NCBI RefSeq assembly: GCF_000204645.1
Contig: NC_015422.1
Coordinates: forward strand, 4,558,501 to 4,622,500
Source of the DNA: Alicycliphilus denitrificans K601
GTDB lineage: Bacteria; Pseudomonadota; Gammaproteobacteria; Burkholderiales; Burkholderiaceae_C
DNA length: 64,000 nucleotides
Reading direction: 5' to 3'
Shown here: positions 1-10,554 of the stretch, one piece after another
Numbering within the stretch: the first letter of the stretch is position 1
How the letters are laid out: the number at the start of each line of letters is the position of its first letter
The notes under the pieces: model-generated
Database searches by the model: none
Seen by the model: only the letters and a program-made list of their open reading frames with translations
Told to the model about the DNA's origin: nothing
Translations under genes and position numbers: made by a program

Positions 1-1129
1 TGATGTACACGGCACCGGCCAGCGTCAGGCGTACCAGGATCTTGTCGATGTAGCGCGCCGTGTGCTCGCCTGGCCGAATGCCGGGGATGAAGGCCCCGCT
101 CTTCTTCAGGTTGTCTGCAGTTTCACGGCTGTTGAAAACCAGCGCCGTGTAGAAAAAGCAGAAGAACACGATGGCAGCCGCATAGAACATCACGTACACC
201 GGCTGCCCGGGCGTCAGGGCGCCAGAGATGTCACGCAGCCAGCGCATGGACTCGCCAGCGCTGAACCAGTTCACGATCGTCGCCGGCAACAGGATGATTG
301 ACGAGGCGAAGATCGGCGGAATCACGCCGGACATGTTCAGCTTCAGGGGCAGATGGGACGATTGCCCGCCATACACCTTGTTGCCGACCTGGCGGCGCGC
401 ATAGTTCACCAGGATCTTGCGCTGACCACGCTCGACGAACACGACGAAGTAGGTCACCAGCGCCACGACGATCACGATGAAGATGGCCGCCAGGATGCTC
501 ATCGCACCCGTGCGCACCAGCTCCAGCAAGCCACCGATGGAACTGGGCAGACCGGCCGCGATACCCGCGAAGATCAGGATGGAGATGCCGTTGCCCAAAC
601 CTCGCTCGGTAATCTGCTCGCCCAGCCACATCAGGAACATGGTGCCAGCCGTCAGGCTGACCATTGCCGTCATCCGGAAGCCGAAGCCGGGGCTCAGCAC
701 CAGGCCGGCCGAGCTTTCGAGAGCGACCGCGATGCCCAGCGACTGGAACACCGCGAGGCCCACGGTCCCGTAGCGCGTGTATTGCGTGATCTTGCGGCGA
801 CCCGCCTCCCCTTCCTTCTTCATCTGCTCGAACGTGGGAAGCACGTAGGTCATCAGTTGCATGATGATCGATGCCGAGATGTACGGCATGATCCCCAGCG
901 CGAAGACCGTGAAGCGCGAAAGCGCTCCACCCGAGAACATGTTGAACAGGTTGAGGATGCCGCCCTGCTGGCCACTGAACAGCTGCTGCAGCTGTGCGGG
1001 GTCGATTCCCGGAACGGGAATGTGCGCCCCCACGCGGTACACCACCAACGCGAGCAACAAGAACACCAGTCGCCGGCGCAGATCACCAAACTTACCGGTT
1101 TTTGCCAGTTGAGCTGCGTTAGTAGCCAC
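1..1129 (-). CDS. secY: Protein translocase subunit SecY (C-terminus cut by window edge)
   Basis: Central channel subunit of the SecYEG translocon in the inner membrane, exporting unfolded proteins driven by SecA or inserting nascent membrane proteins. About 376 codons are visible against a usual length near 435-440, so the last part lies outside the window. The frame reads through typical SecY segments, including the plug region around residues 55-70 and hydrophobic helices throughout. The start is a GTG ([20 protein letters not shown]) just downstream of rplO, which is why ATG-only searches miss it. It is the last visible gene of the spc operon, in the canonical position after rpmD and rplO. 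Confidence 0.96.
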   Translation of the reverse strand, partial: MATNAAQLAKTGKFGDLRRRLVFLLLALVVYRVGAHIPVPGIDPAQLQQLFSGQQGGILNLFNMFSGGALSRFTVFALGIMPYISASIIMQLMTYVLPTFEQMKKEGEAGRRKITQYTRYGTVGLAVFQSLGIAVALESSAGLVLSPGFGFRMTAMVSLTAGTMFLMWLGEQITERGLGNGISILIFAGIAAGLPSSIGGLLELVRTGAMSILAAIFIVIVVALVTYFVVFVERGQRKILVNYARRQVGNKVYGGQSSHLPLKLNMSGVIPPIFASSIILLPATIVNWFSAGESMRWLRDISGALTPGQPVYVMFYAAAIVFFCFFYTALVFNSRETADNLKKSGAFIPGIRPGEHTARYIDKILVRLTLAGAVYI

Positions 1130-1152
1130 AGATGCCTTTCTTCAGAACCAAA

Positions 1153-1584
1153 TCAGGCCAGGCTGCCGCCAGCCGCTTCGATCGCGGCCTTGGCACCCGC
1201 CGTGGCACCGATGCCCGTGAGCTTCACGGCCTTGGTGAGTTCGCCACTCTTGATGACCTTCACCACCTGGGCCAGGGCGGGCACGAGCCCGGCCTGCTTC
1301 AGGGAAAGAACGTCGATCTCAGCCTGGTCGAGCGCATTCAGCGCCGAAAGGGTGATCTCGGCATTGAACTTGAGCGACTGCGACTTGAAGCCGCGCTTGG
1401 GCAGGCGACGCTGCATGGGCATTTGACCGCCTTCGAAGCCGACCTTGTGGTAGCCGCCCGAACGCGACTTCTGGCCCTTGTGGCCGCGGCCGGCCGTCTT
1501 GCCCAGGCCGGAGCCGATACCACGACCGACACGGCGCTTGGCGTGCTTGGCTCCTGCTGCGGGCTTGATGCTATTGAGTTCCAT
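1153..1584 (-). CDS. rplO: 50S ribosomal protein L15
   Basis: Large-subunit protein that binds 23S rRNA late in assembly. It is 143 residues with the glycine/arginine-rich N-terminal tail typical of L15 ([21 protein letters not shown]) followed by the conserved C-terminal domain. Three in-frame starts cluster here (TTG, ATG, ATG). I choose the ATG at 1584 because it gives the family-typical MELNS start and sits 6 nt from a GAGAGG Shine-Dalgarno at 1591-1596. Confidence 0.96.
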   Translation of the reverse strand: MELNSIKPAAGAKHAKRRVGRGIGSGLGKTAGRGHKGQKSRSGGYHKVGFEGGQMPMQRRLPKRGFKSQSLKFNAEITLSALNALDQAEIDVLSLKQAGLVPALAQVVKVIKSGELTKAVKLTGIGATAGAKAAIEAAGGSLA

Positions 1585-1594
1585 CATCAACCTC

Positions 1595-1777
1595 TCAGAG
1601 GACTTTGACCAGATAGCTGATCTTGTTAATCATGCCGCGCACCTCAGGCGTGTCCTTGAGTTCGCTCACGCTGTTGAGCTTGCGAAGCCCCAGGCCACGA
1701 ACCGTGGCGCGATGCGATTCCTTGGTGCCGATGGGGCTGCGCACCAATTGAATCTTGATGGTTTGTTGCGTTGTCAT
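1595..1777 (-). CDS. rpmD: 50S ribosomal protein L30
   Basis: Small large-subunit protein of 60 residues, the normal bacterial L30 length, with the family core ([20 protein letters not shown]). The start ATG at 1777 follows a GGGAGG ribosome binding site; an upstream in-frame TTG would overlap that site and is rejected. It lies between rpsE and rplO as in the standard spc order. Confidence 0.96.
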   Translation of the reverse strand: MTTQQTIKIQLVRSPIGTKESHRATVRGLGLRKLNSVSELKDTPEVRGMINKISYLVKVL

Positions 1778-1789
1778 TGAGCCTCCCAA

Positions 1790-2311
1790 TCAAGCGGCAA
1801 ACAGGTCTTCGACCGTCTTGCCACGCTTGGCGGCCACTTCGGCCGGCGTAGTGGAATTGGCCAGGGCGTCCAGCGTTGCACGAACCATGTTGTAGGGGTT
1901 GGACGACCCGTGGCTCTTGGCCACGATGTCGGTGATGCCCATCACCTCGAACACGGCGCGCATCGGGCCGCCGGCGATGATGCCGGTACCCTTGGGGGCC
2001 GGAGCCATCATCACGACGGCGGCGCCATGGTGGCCGGTCACGTTGTGATGGATCGTGCCGCTCTTGAGGGACACCTTCATCATCTTGCGACGCGCTTCTT
2101 CCATGGCCTTCTGCACGGCAGCGGGCACTTCCTTGGACTTGCCCTTGCCCATGCCGACGCGGCCGTCGCCATCGCCGACCACGGTCAGTGCAGCGAAGCC
2201 GAGGATACGACCGCCCTTCACGACCTTGGTCACGCGGTTGACCGCGATCATTTTCTCGCGCAGACCGTCGTCACGACCTTCGTCTTGCACCTTGGGTTGA
2301 AATTTCGCCAT
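1790..2311 (-). CDS. rpsE: 30S ribosomal protein S5
   Basis: Small-subunit protein involved in decoding fidelity and mRNA unwinding; mutations in its loop give spectinomycin resistance in E. coli. It is 173 residues with the double-stranded-RNA-binding-like N-terminal domain ([16 protein letters not shown]) and the C-terminal S5 fold ([19 protein letters not shown]). The gene is separated from rpmD by only 12 nt. Confidence 0.97.
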   Translation of the reverse strand: MAKFQPKVQDEGRDDGLREKMIAVNRVTKVVKGGRILGFAALTVVGDGDGRVGMGKGKSKEVPAAVQKAMEEARRKMMKVSLKSGTIHHNVTGHHGAAVVMMAPAPKGTGIIAGGPMRAVFEVMGITDIVAKSHGSSNPYNMVRATLDALANSTTPAEVAAKRGKTVEDLFAA

Positions 2312-2326
2312 TTTTATCCGCTCCGC

Positions 2327-2692
2327 TTAGAACTGCAGGCCGGCTTCACGGGCCGCCTCAGCCAGGGCCTTCACGCGGCCGTGATACGCAAAACCTGCGC
2401 GATCAAACGCGACCTTCTCGATACCGGCGGCCTTCGCCTTTTCGGCGATGCGCTTGCCGATGATCTGGGCCGCGGCGGTGTTGCCACCCTTGCCGGAGCC
2501 GCCGAGCGACTTGCGCACATCGGCCTCGGCCGTGGAGGCGCTGGCCAGCACCTTGGTGCCGCAGCCAGAGATCACGCTGGCGTAGATATGGAGGTTCGTA
2601 CGGTTGACCGTCAGACGCGCGATGCCTTGCTGGGCAATGCGGATGCGGGTCTGGCGGGCACGACGAAGACGCTGCTCTTTCTTGGTCAACAT
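2327..2692 (-). CDS. rplR: 50S ribosomal protein L18
   Basis: 5S rRNA-binding protein of the central protuberance, 121 residues. The basic N-terminus ([16 protein letters not shown]) and the C-terminal motif with conserved [20 protein letters not shown] are diagnostic. It sits in the usual place between rplF and rpsE. Confidence 0.97.
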   Translation of the reverse strand: MLTKKEQRLRRARQTRIRIAQQGIARLTVNRTNLHIYASVISGCGTKVLASASTAEADVRKSLGGSGKGGNTAAAQIIGKRIAEKAKAAGIEKVAFDRAGFAYHGRVKALAEAAREAGLQF

Positions 2693-2703
2693 GCTGCAGC
2701 TCC

Positions 2704-3237
2704 TTACTTCTTCTTGGTCTCTTTGATCACGACCTTCTCATCCGCATAGCGGATGCCCTTGCCCTTGTAGGGCTCGGGAGGACGAACGGCGCGGATCTCG
2801 GCAGCCAGCTGGCCCACCACCTGGCGGTCGGCACCCTTGATCACGACTTCGGTCGGAGTGGGGGTGGCCACGGTGATGCCGGCGGGCATCTCGAAGTTCA
2901 CGGGGTGCGAGAAACCGACGTTCAGGTTCAGCTTGCTGCCGGAAGCAGCGGCCTTGAAACCCACGCCGATCAGCGTGAGCTTCTTCTCGAAGCCCTTGCT
3001 GACGCCCTGCACCATGTTGTTCACCAGCTGGCGCACGGTGCCGCTCATGGCGTTGGCTTCACGCGAATCATTGACCGGCTCGAAGCTCAGCTTGCCGTCG
3101 TTGCTGGACACCTTCACCAGCGCATTCTGCGCGAGCGACAGCGTGCCGCCCGAACCCTTGACGCTGATCTGGTCGTCCTTGATGGACACATCCACGCCTG
3201 CGGGGATGCTTACCGGGGATTTACCTACACGGGACAT
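2704..3237 (-). CDS. rplF: 50S ribosomal protein L6
   Basis: Large-subunit protein near the factor-binding site, 177 residues and built of two duplicated L6 domains. The start MSRVGKSPV and the C-terminal signature [16 protein letters not shown] are typical. A short gap of 11 nt to rplR implies cotranscription. Confidence 0.97.
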   Translation of the reverse strand: MSRVGKSPVSIPAGVDVSIKDDQISVKGSGGTLSLAQNALVKVSSNDGKLSFEPVNDSREANAMSGTVRQLVNNMVQGVSKGFEKKLTLIGVGFKAAASGSKLNLNVGFSHPVNFEMPAGITVATPTPTEVVIKGADRQVVGQLAAEIRAVRPPEPYKGKGIRYADEKVVIKETKKK

Positions 3238-3261
3238 TTCAGTCTTCTCCTCAATGCCACG

Positions 3262-3657
3262 TCAAGCGACATAGCAAAGCACCTCGCCACCGACACCGGT
3301 AGCGCGCGCCTTGCGATCGGTCATCACACCCTTGGGCGTCGTGACGATTGCCACACCCAGGCCGTTCATGACTTGCGGAATGGAGTCGCGGCCCTTGTAC
3401 ACGCGCAGGCCGGGACGGCTCACGCGCTCGATGCGCTCGATCACGGGGCGACCGGCGTAGTACTTCAGGGTGATTTGGAGTTCAGACTTGCCACCGTCGG
3501 CCTTCACTTCGAAGCCGTCGATGTAACCCTCGTCCTTCAGCACCTGCGCGATGGCGACCTTCACCTTGGAGGAAGGCACCGACACGGTGGCCTTGGACAC
3601 CATTTGCGCATTGCGAATGCGGGTCAGCAAGTCAGCGATGGGATCACTCATGCTCAT
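3262..3657 (-). CDS. rpsH: 30S ribosomal protein S8
   Basis: Small-subunit assembly protein binding the central domain of 16S rRNA, 131 residues. The N-terminus [18 protein letters not shown] is almost the same as the E. coli protein, which supports the first ATG. In E. coli S8 is the translational repressor of the spc mRNA; the same control here is family knowledge, not something I could show from the sequence. Confidence 0.97.
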   Translation of the reverse strand: MSMSDPIADLLTRIRNAQMVSKATVSVPSSKVKVAIAQVLKDEGYIDGFEVKADGGKSELQITLKYYAGRPVIERIERVSRPGLRVYKGRDSIPQVMNGLGVAIVTTPKGVMTDRKARATGVGGEVLCYVA

Positions 3658-3678
3658 GTTGTATCTCTCCTGCTGCGC

Positions 3679-3984
3679 TTACCAGCTGGCCTTGGTGACA
3701 CCGGGGATGTCGCCGGCGAATGCCAGTTCACGGATCTTGGCGCGGCCCAGACCGAATTGACGGAAGGTGCCGCGGGGACGACCGGTGATTTCGCAGCGGT
3801 TGCGCTGGCGCGTGGGGTTGGCGTTGCGAGGCAACTTCTGCAGGCCCAGGCGAGCGGCTTCGCGCTCTTCGTCGCTGCGCTTGGCGTCGCCGGCGATGGC
3901 CTTCAGTTCCGCGTACTTGGCGGCGTACTTGGCGGCCAGTTTTTCGCGCTTGAGTTCGCGCTGGATCAAAGCTACTTTAGCCAT
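3679..3984 (-). CDS. rpsN: 30S ribosomal protein S14
   Basis: Small-subunit head protein, 101 residues. It is the long, zinc-independent form: no CxxC pair is present, while the conserved [11 protein letters not shown] and [12 protein letters not shown] segments are. It sits between rplE and rpsH in the canonical order. Confidence 0.97.
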
Positions 3985-3993
3985 ACGCTGCCT

Positions 3994-4533
3994 TTAGTTC
4001 TTGAACGGGAAACGGAAAGCCGAGAGAAGTGCCTTGGCCTCTTCATCGGTCTTGGCCGTCGTGGTGATGCTAATGTTGAGGCCGCGCAAGGCGTCCACCT
4101 TGTCGTACTCGATCTCGGGGAAGATGATCTGTTCCTTGACGCCGATGTTGTAGTTGCCACGGCCGTCGAAAGCGCGGCCGGAGATACCACGGAAGTCGCG
4201 CACGCGGGGCAGCGCGACCGTCACGAAGCGGTCCAGGAATTCATACATCTGCGCGCCGCGCAGCGTCACCATGCAGCCGATGGCCTGGCCTTCGCGGATC
4301 TTGAAACCGGCAATGGCCTTCTTGGCCTTGGTCACCACGGGCTTCTGGCCTGCGATCTTGGTCAGGTCGGCCACGGCGTTGTCCATGATCTTCTTGTCGG
4401 CCACGGCCTCGCTCACGCCCATGTTGAGCGTGATCTTGGTCAGACGCGGGACCTGCATGGGCGAGGTGTAGCCGAACTGCTTGATCAGTTCGGGAGCGAT
4501 CTTTTCGCGATAGAGTTGTTGCAGTCGTGCCAT
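3994..4533 (-). CDS. rplE: 50S ribosomal protein L5
   Basis: 5S rRNA-binding protein of the central protuberance, 179 residues. Family segments such as [33 protein letters not shown] and the C-terminal [18 protein letters not shown] are all present and intact. Confidence 0.97.
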   Translation of the reverse strand: MARLQQLYREKIAPELIKQFGYTSPMQVPRLTKITLNMGVSEAVADKKIMDNAVADLTKIAGQKPVVTKAKKAIAGFKIREGQAIGCMVTLRGAQMYEFLDRFVTVALPRVRDFRGISGRAFDGRGNYNIGVKEQIIFPEIEYDKVDALRGLNISITTTAKTDEEAKALLSAFRFPFKN

Positions 4534-4542
4534 ATGGACTCC

Positions 4543-4863
4543 TTAGGCCGCCTTGATTTCGGCGCCGTTGGACTTGAACACGCGCACGCGCGTTCCGTCG
4601 GCCTGCACCTTGATGCCCACGCGGTCGGCCTTGCCGGTAGCGGCATTGAAGATGGCCACGTTGGATTGGTGGATGGGCATGGCCTTTTCCACGATGCCGC
4701 CGGTGGTGCCCTTCATGGGGTTCGGCTTGACGTGCTTCTTGACCAGGTTGATGCCTTCGATGACCAGATGGGAGTCATCCTTGCGCAGCGTAACCGTGCC
4801 GCGCTTGCCCTTGTCGCGCCCAGCGATCACGATGACTTCGTCGCCCTTGCGGATCTTGTTCAT
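4543..4863 (-). CDS. rplX: 50S ribosomal protein L24
   Basis: Assembly-initiating large-subunit protein, 106 residues. It begins with the KOW motif ([19 protein letters not shown], residues about 3-21), the rRNA-binding signature of L24, followed by KHVKPNP. There are 9-nt gaps to rplE and rplN. Confidence 0.97.
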   Translation of the reverse strand: MNKIRKGDEVIVIAGRDKGKRGTVTLRKDDSHLVIEGINLVKKHVKPNPMKGTTGGIVEKAMPIHQSNVAIFNAATGKADRVGIKVQADGTRVRVFKSNGAEIKAA

Positions 4864-4873
4864 GGCCCGTCCT

Positions 4874-5242
4874 TCAGAGAACTTCGGGAGCCAGGGACAC
4901 GATCTTCATGAAGCGCTCGGTACGCAGTTCACGCGTCACGGGGCCGAAGATGCGGGTGCCGATGGGCTCCAGCTTGGAATTGAGCAACACGGCGGCGTTG
5001 CCATCGAACTTGACGAGCGAGCCGTCGCCGCGGCGAATACCCTTCGCCGTACGAACGACCACAGCGCTGTAGATCTCGCCCTTCTTGACGCGACCACGCG
5101 GTGCAGCCTCCTTCACGCTCACCTTGATGATGTCGCCAACGCTTGCATAGCGACGCTTGGAACCGCCCAGCACCTTGATGCACAGGACGGACTTCGCGCC
5201 GGTATTGTCGGCAACGTCTAACCGAGATTCTGTTTGGATCAT
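4874..5242 (-). CDS. rplN: 50S ribosomal protein L14
   Basis: Intersubunit-bridge protein of the large subunit, 122 residues, the universal bacterial length. [17 protein letters not shown] is the invariant N-terminus, so the ATG at 5242 is the start even though the frame stays open upstream to 5434. It is the first gene of the operon: nothing resembling rpsQ or the S10 genes lies immediately upstream, and glpD on the same strand does instead. A GGGA element 10 nt before the ATG is the likely ribosome binding site. Confidence 0.97.
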   Translation of the reverse strand: MIQTESRLDVADNTGAKSVLCIKVLGGSKRRYASVGDIIKVSVKEAAPRGRVKKGEIYSAVVVRTAKGIRRGDGSLVKFDGNAAVLLNSKLEPIGTRIFGPVTRELRTERFMKIVSLAPEVL

Positions 5243-5401
5243 TTCAATATTCCCAACTTGCACCAGCACATCCCGACAGCCCCAGAGTCTTCTCGAGGGC
5301 TGCGAGCAGCCAGTCAGTCTTGGGCCCGTCGTCCACGCCGCGAACCATTTCGCAGCGCTTCCACTGGGCAGAAACCTCGCGCATTTCACGCGAAGCCGTG
5401 C

Positions 5402-5430
5402 ATTATGTCCGTAGCGGAAAGCGAAGTCAA
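5402..5430 (-). promoter_or_regulatory. Sigma70-like promoter of the spc ribosomal operon
   Basis: On the minus strand a TTGACT -35 hexamer (5425-5430) is separated by exactly 17 nt from a CATAAT -10 hexamer (5402-5407). Each differs from consensus at one position. Transcription would start near 5395 and leave an untranslated leader of about 150 nt before rplN. The placement just after the glpD stop fits a dedicated promoter for rplN-secY. Confidence 0.8.
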
Positions 5431-5449
5431 GCACCCACCAGGAAAACGG

Positions 5450-7048
5450 TCAGGCGGGCAGGTGCTGGTACTGCTGCGCCAGGGCTTGGAAGGCCGCCAG
5501 CTGCGGATCTCGCCCCAGTTCTTCCTGCAGGATGGCCGCCACGCGCGGGGCCAGCCGGGCGGCCAGGCGCGCGTCGAGGAACAGCAGGCGGCTGCGCCGC
5601 GCCAGCATGTCTTCCACCGTGCGCGCGTATTCATGGCGCGCCGCGAAGCGCACCATGGCCTCGCTCAGGCCTTCGGCCAGCCACTGGTCCGCGCCAGGCA
5701 GCTGCAGCACGGCAGCCGCGTCGAGGCCATAGGAGTGCAGCCCCTGCGCATCGCACATGCGCCGGCGCGGCGGCTCCAGGGGCGCCCCTGCCAGGGGCAG
5801 CCGCTGGGTGACGCCGGCCGCCCGCGCGGGCAGCAGGCCCTCGTCGAAGCATTTTTTCAGCACGTCCTCGGCCATGGCGCGGTAGGTGGTCCATTTGCCA
5901 CCGGTGACGGTGACCAGGCCGCTTGCGCTGGCCAGCACCGTGTGCTCGCGGCTGATGGCCTTGGTGTTGCCGCCCTCGTCGTCCTGCGGCTTGACCAGCG
6001 GGCGAAGACCCACCCAGATGCTGCGAACGTCCTCGGGGAGCGGCGCGCGGCGCAGGTACTTGGCCGACTCGTTCAGGATGAAATCGACCTCTTCCTTGAA
6101 CGCGAGCGGCTCGCGCGCCAGGTCCTGGCGCGGGCTGTCGGTGGTGCCCAGGATGAGCTTGCCCAGCCAGGGCACGGCAAAGAGCACGCGTCCGTCCGCC
6201 GTCTTGGGCACGAGCAGGGCGTGGTCGGAGGGCAGGAATTCGCGGTCCACGACGATGTGCACGCCCTGGCTGGGCGCGACCATGGGCCGCACGGGCCGGC
6301 CCAGGGCCTGGCCGTCCTGCTGGCGCAGTTCGTCCACCCACACGCCGGTGGCGTTGACCACGGCGCGCGCGCGCAGATCGAAGCGCCGGCCGGTCTCCGC
6401 GTCCTCGCAGACCAGGCCGACGAGCTTGCCGCCCTCGTGCAGCAGGCCGCGCGCGGGGCAGTAGTTGACCAGCAGCGCGCCCCGCTGCGCGGCCGTGCGC
6501 GCCAGGGCCAGGGCCAGGCGGGCATCGTCGAACTGGCCGTCCCAGTACTTGACGCCGCCCTTGAGCCCCTCGGCGCGCACCGTGGGCAGGCAGCGCAGCG
6601 TATCCATGCGCCCGAGGAATTCGGTCGCGCCCAGGCCGGCCTGGCCGGCCAGGGCGTCGTACATCTTCAGGCCCACGCCGTAGAACGGCGTCTCCCACAG
6701 CTTGTACGAGGGCATGACGAAGGCCAGCGGCTGCGCCAGGTGCGGCGCATTGTGCAGCAGCGTGGTGCGCTCGTGCAGCGCCTCGCGCACCAGGGCGATG
6801 TTGCCCTGGGCCAGGTAGCGCACGCCGCCGTGCACGAGCTTGGTGGCGCGCGAGGAGGTGCCCTTGGCGAAGTCGTGCGACTCCACCAGCACCACGGAAA
6901 AGCCCCGGGCTGCAGCGTCCAGCGCCACGCCCAGGCCGGTGGCGCCGCCGCCGACCACCGCCAGGTCGTAGGTGCGGGGCTGGGCCAGGCGCGCCAGCAG
7001 CTCGGCACGGTCGGTGGTCAGGGGCGGGTCTTGGCTTGGAGTGTTCAT
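5450..7048 (-). CDS. glpD: Aerobic glycerol-3-phosphate dehydrogenase
   Basis: Membrane-associated FAD enzyme oxidising sn-glycerol-3-phosphate to dihydroxyacetone phosphate and passing electrons to quinone. It is 532 residues. The Rossmann FAD motif VVGGGATGLG lies near residues 31-40. Family segments include GTSSRATKLVHGGVRYL, NATGVWVDELR and VTGGKWTTYRAMAEDV, followed by the C-terminal DAO_C domain. It is divergent from glpR-glpK, so oxidation, regulation and glycerol phosphorylation are controlled from one intergenic region. It is intact and no oddities were seen. Confidence 0.97.
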   Translation of the reverse strand: MNTPSQDPPLTTDRAELLARLAQPRTYDLAVVGGGATGLGVALDAAARGFSVVLVESHDFAKGTSSRATKLVHGGVRYLAQGNIALVREALHERTTLLHNAPHLAQPLAFVMPSYKLWETPFYGVGLKMYDALAGQAGLGATEFLGRMDTLRCLPTVRAEGLKGGVKYWDGQFDDARLALALARTAAQRGALLVNYCPARGLLHEGGKLVGLVCEDAETGRRFDLRARAVVNATGVWVDELRQQDGQALGRPVRPMVAPSQGVHIVVDREFLPSDHALLVPKTADGRVLFAVPWLGKLILGTTDSPRQDLAREPLAFKEEVDFILNESAKYLRRAPLPEDVRSIWVGLRPLVKPQDDEGGNTKAISREHTVLASASGLVTVTGGKWTTYRAMAEDVLKKCFDEGLLPARAAGVTQRLPLAGAPLEPPRRRMCDAQGLHSYGLDAAAVLQLPGADQWLAEGLSEAMVRFAARHEYARTVEDMLARRSRLLFLDARLAARLAPRVAAILQEELGRDPQLAAFQALAQQYQHLPA

Positions 7049-7083
7049 ACCGGCCTTCGCGCGGCGCCATTCGCGGGCCGCAG

Positions 7084-7110
7084 ATGTTCGAATATTTTCG
7101 TTTATTTTCC
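7084..7110. promoter_or_regulatory. Putative GlpR operator
   Basis: An A/T-rich tract in otherwise GC-rich DNA carries repeated TTCG half-sites: ATGTTCGAAT at 7084-7093, ATTTTCG at 7094-7100 and TTTATTTTCC at 7101-7110. These resemble GlpR half-sites known from E. coli and Pseudomonas. The tract lies right downstream of the glpD -10 box, overlapping the expected start point, which is where a repressor would act. The assignment is inferred from similarity and position. Confidence 0.5.
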
Positions 7111-7116
7111 TTTTTG

Positions 7117-7146
7117 ATTATATTTCTTCTTATGTGACACTGTGAA
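7117..7146 (-). promoter_or_regulatory. glpD promoter
   Basis: The minus strand has a perfect TATAAT -10 hexamer (7117-7122) and a TTCACA -35 (7141-7146, five of six consensus bases) with an 18-nt spacer. Transcription would begin near 7110, inside the putative GlpR operator, giving a leader of about 60 nt to the glpD ATG. Confidence 0.75.
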
Positions 7147-7170
7147 CCCCTCACCCCGCCGCCGCCGACC

Positions 7171-7932
7171 GTGAACCACAATCCCCGCCAACTCCAGCTG
7201 CTGGCCCATGTCCACGAGCACCGCAGCGCCAGCGTGGAGCATCTCGCCGAGGCCCTGGGCGTGACGCTGCAGACCGTGCGCCGCGACGTGCAGCGCCTGG
7301 CCGAGCAGGGCCTGGTGGCGCGCTTTCACGGCGGCGTGCGCCTGCCCGGCTCCACCGTAGAGAACCTGGCCCACACCCAGCGCGAGAGCCTCAACGCCGA
7401 GGGCAAGGCCCGCATCGCGCGCGCGGTGGCGGCCCAGGTGCCGCAGGGCTGCTCGCTGATCCTCAACATCGGCACCACCACCGAGGCCGTCGCGCGCGCA
7501 CTTCTGCAGCACCGGGGCCTGCGCGTCATCACCAACAACCTCAACGTCGCCGCCATCCTGTGCGAGAACCCCGATTGCGAGGTGATCGTGGCCGGCGGCG
7601 TGGTGCGCGCGCGCGACCGCGGCATCGTGGGCGAGGCGGCGGTGGATTTCATCCGCCAGTTCCGCGTGGACATCGCGCTCATCGGCATCTCGGGCATCGA
7701 GAGCGACGGCACGCTGCGCGACTTCGACCTGCGCGAGGTAAAGGTGGCGCAGACCATCGTCGCGCAGGCGCGCGAGGTCTGGCTGGCCGCCGACCAGAGC
7801 AAGTTCAACCGCCCGGCCATGGTGCAGCTGGCCACGCTCGACCAGATCGACCGGCTGTTCACCGACGCGCCGCCGCCCGAGCCCTTCCCCGCCCTGCTCC
7901 AAGAGGCGCAGGTGCGGTGCACCATCGCCTGA
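7171..7932 (+). CDS. glpR: DeoR-family glycerol-3-phosphate regulon repressor
   Basis: DNA-binding repressor expected to be released by glycerol-3-phosphate. It is 253 residues from a GTG start. An N-terminal DeoR helix-turn-helix lies around residues 20-55 (VEHLAEALGVTLQTVRRDVQRLAEQGL). The sugar-phosphate sensor domain follows (LILNIGTTTEAVARAL, VITNNLNVAAIL, IVGEAAVDFIRQFRVDIALIGISGI). Its place between glpD (divergent) and glpK (21 nt downstream) supports the glp role over other DeoR regulators. Confidence 0.92.
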   Translation: MNHNPRQLQLLAHVHEHRSASVEHLAEALGVTLQTVRRDVQRLAEQGLVARFHGGVRLPGSTVENLAHTQRESLNAEGKARIARAVAAQVPQGCSLILNIGTTTEAVARALLQHRGLRVITNNLNVAAILCENPDCEVIVAGGVVRARDRGIVGEAAVDFIRQFRVDIALIGISGIESDGTLRDFDLREVKVAQTIVAQAREVWLAADQSKFNRPAMVQLATLDQIDRLFTDAPPPEPFPALLQEAQVRCTIA

Positions 7933-7953
7933 TTCTTTCTTCCGACCCGCGCC

Positions 7954-9459
<1,506 letters not shown>

Positions 9460-9470
9460 GGCACTCAAGA

Positions 9471-9555
9471 AGCATAGCTACTAGCGCTTGCCAGTATTCG
9501 ATTTTCGATAAAAATCATGTAAAACCACCAGATGGCAAGCGCTAGCAGCTATGCT
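9471..9555. repeat. Dispersed repeat, inverted pair downstream of glpK
   Basis: Two 23-bp arms (9471-9493 and 9533-9555) match as inverted copies at 22 of 23 positions around a 39-nt A/T-rich centre. Each arm contains AGCATAGCT(A/G)CTAGCGCTT, the left half of the repeat family found elsewhere in this window. The right arm ends in TTTTT, so the structure may also terminate glpRK transcription. Confidence 0.75.
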
Positions 9556-9615
9556 TTTTGACAGCATGCACAGGCGCACAATCTCGCCTGACGCTTTTTC
9601 TTCCCATCGCCCACC

Positions 9616-10455
9616 ATGACAGCCAGCACCCTCTTCCTCCCCCCCATCGCCTTCATCGGCGGCGGCAACATGGCAAGCGCCATCATCGGCGGCCTGATCC
9701 GGCAAGGCCTGCCGGCCAGCCAGATCGAGGTGGTCGAGCCCTTCGAGGCGACGCGCACCGCCCTGCAGCAGCAGTTCGGCATCACGGCGCAGCCGGCGGC
9801 CACGGCGGCGCTGGCGCGCGCCGGCCTGGTGGTGTGGGCCGTCAAGCCCCAGACCTTCAAGGAGGCGGCGCTGCAGGTGGCGCCGCACACGACGCGCGCG
9901 CTACACCTGAGCGTGGCGGCGGGCATACGCACGGACAGCATCGCCCGCTGGCTCGGCAGCGAGCGCATCGTGCGCGCCATGCCCAACACGCCCGCGCTCA
10001 TCGGCCAGGGCATAACGGGCCTGTACGCGCGCGCCGGCCGCGTCGGCGCGCCCGAGCGCGCGCTGGTGGAGCAGGTCGTGGCCACCACGGGCGCCTACCT
10101 GTGGGTGGAGCAGGAGTCGCTGCTGGACGCCGTCACGGCCCTGTCGGGCTCGGGCCCAGCCTATGTGTTCTATTTCCTCGAAGCCATGACCAACGCCGGC
10201 GTGGACATGGGCCTGACGCAGGCGCAGGCGCACCAGCTGGCCGTGGGCACCTTCGCCGGCGCGGCCGAGCTCGCGCGCCGCTCCGAGGAGCCCCTGTCCG
10301 TGCTGCGCGAGCGCGTCACCTCCAAGGGCGGCACCACGCATGCGGCCATCCAGTCCATGGAGACCGACGAGGTGGCGCAGCGCTTCATGCGCGCGCTCGA
10401 CGCCGCGGAAAACCGCGCGCGCGAACTCGGCGACGAGTTCGGCAGCGCCGGCTGA
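9616..10455 (+). CDS. proC: Pyrroline-5-carboxylate reductase
   Basis: Last step of proline synthesis: reduction of pyrroline-5-carboxylate to L-proline with NAD(P)H. It is 279 residues. The Rossmann motif IAFIGGGNMASAIIGGL lies at residues 11-27. Conserved VWAVKPQTFKEAA and RAMPNTPALIGQG follow, and the family signature near the C-terminus reads VTALSGSGPAYVFYFLEAM ... VTSKGGTTHAAI. It is a stand-alone gene followed by the CotH-like lipoprotein 99 nt downstream. Confidence 0.96.
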   Translation: MTASTLFLPPIAFIGGGNMASAIIGGLIRQGLPASQIEVVEPFEATRTALQQQFGITAQPAATAALARAGLVVWAVKPQTFKEAALQVAPHTTRALHLSVAAGIRTDSIARWLGSERIVRAMPNTPALIGQGITGLYARAGRVGAPERALVEQVVATTGAYLWVEQESLLDAVTALSGSGPAYVFYFLEAMTNAGVDMGLTQAQAHQLAVGTFAGAAELARRSEEPLSVLRERVTSKGGTTHAAIQSMETDEVAQRFMRALDAAENRARELGDEFGSAG

Positions 10456-10554
10456 AGGCCGCAGCGAACATCCGCCCCGGGGGGACCGCTCCCCGTCCGG
10501 CAAGGCCGCCATGACTGCCGCGGCCACCCCTCCAACCCGACCCAGGCGCTACCC

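Noticed and set aside
5243..5434. N-terminal extension of L14 in the same frame
   Set aside because: L14 always starts near MIQTE; the extension crosses the promoter and leader and is not protein-like.
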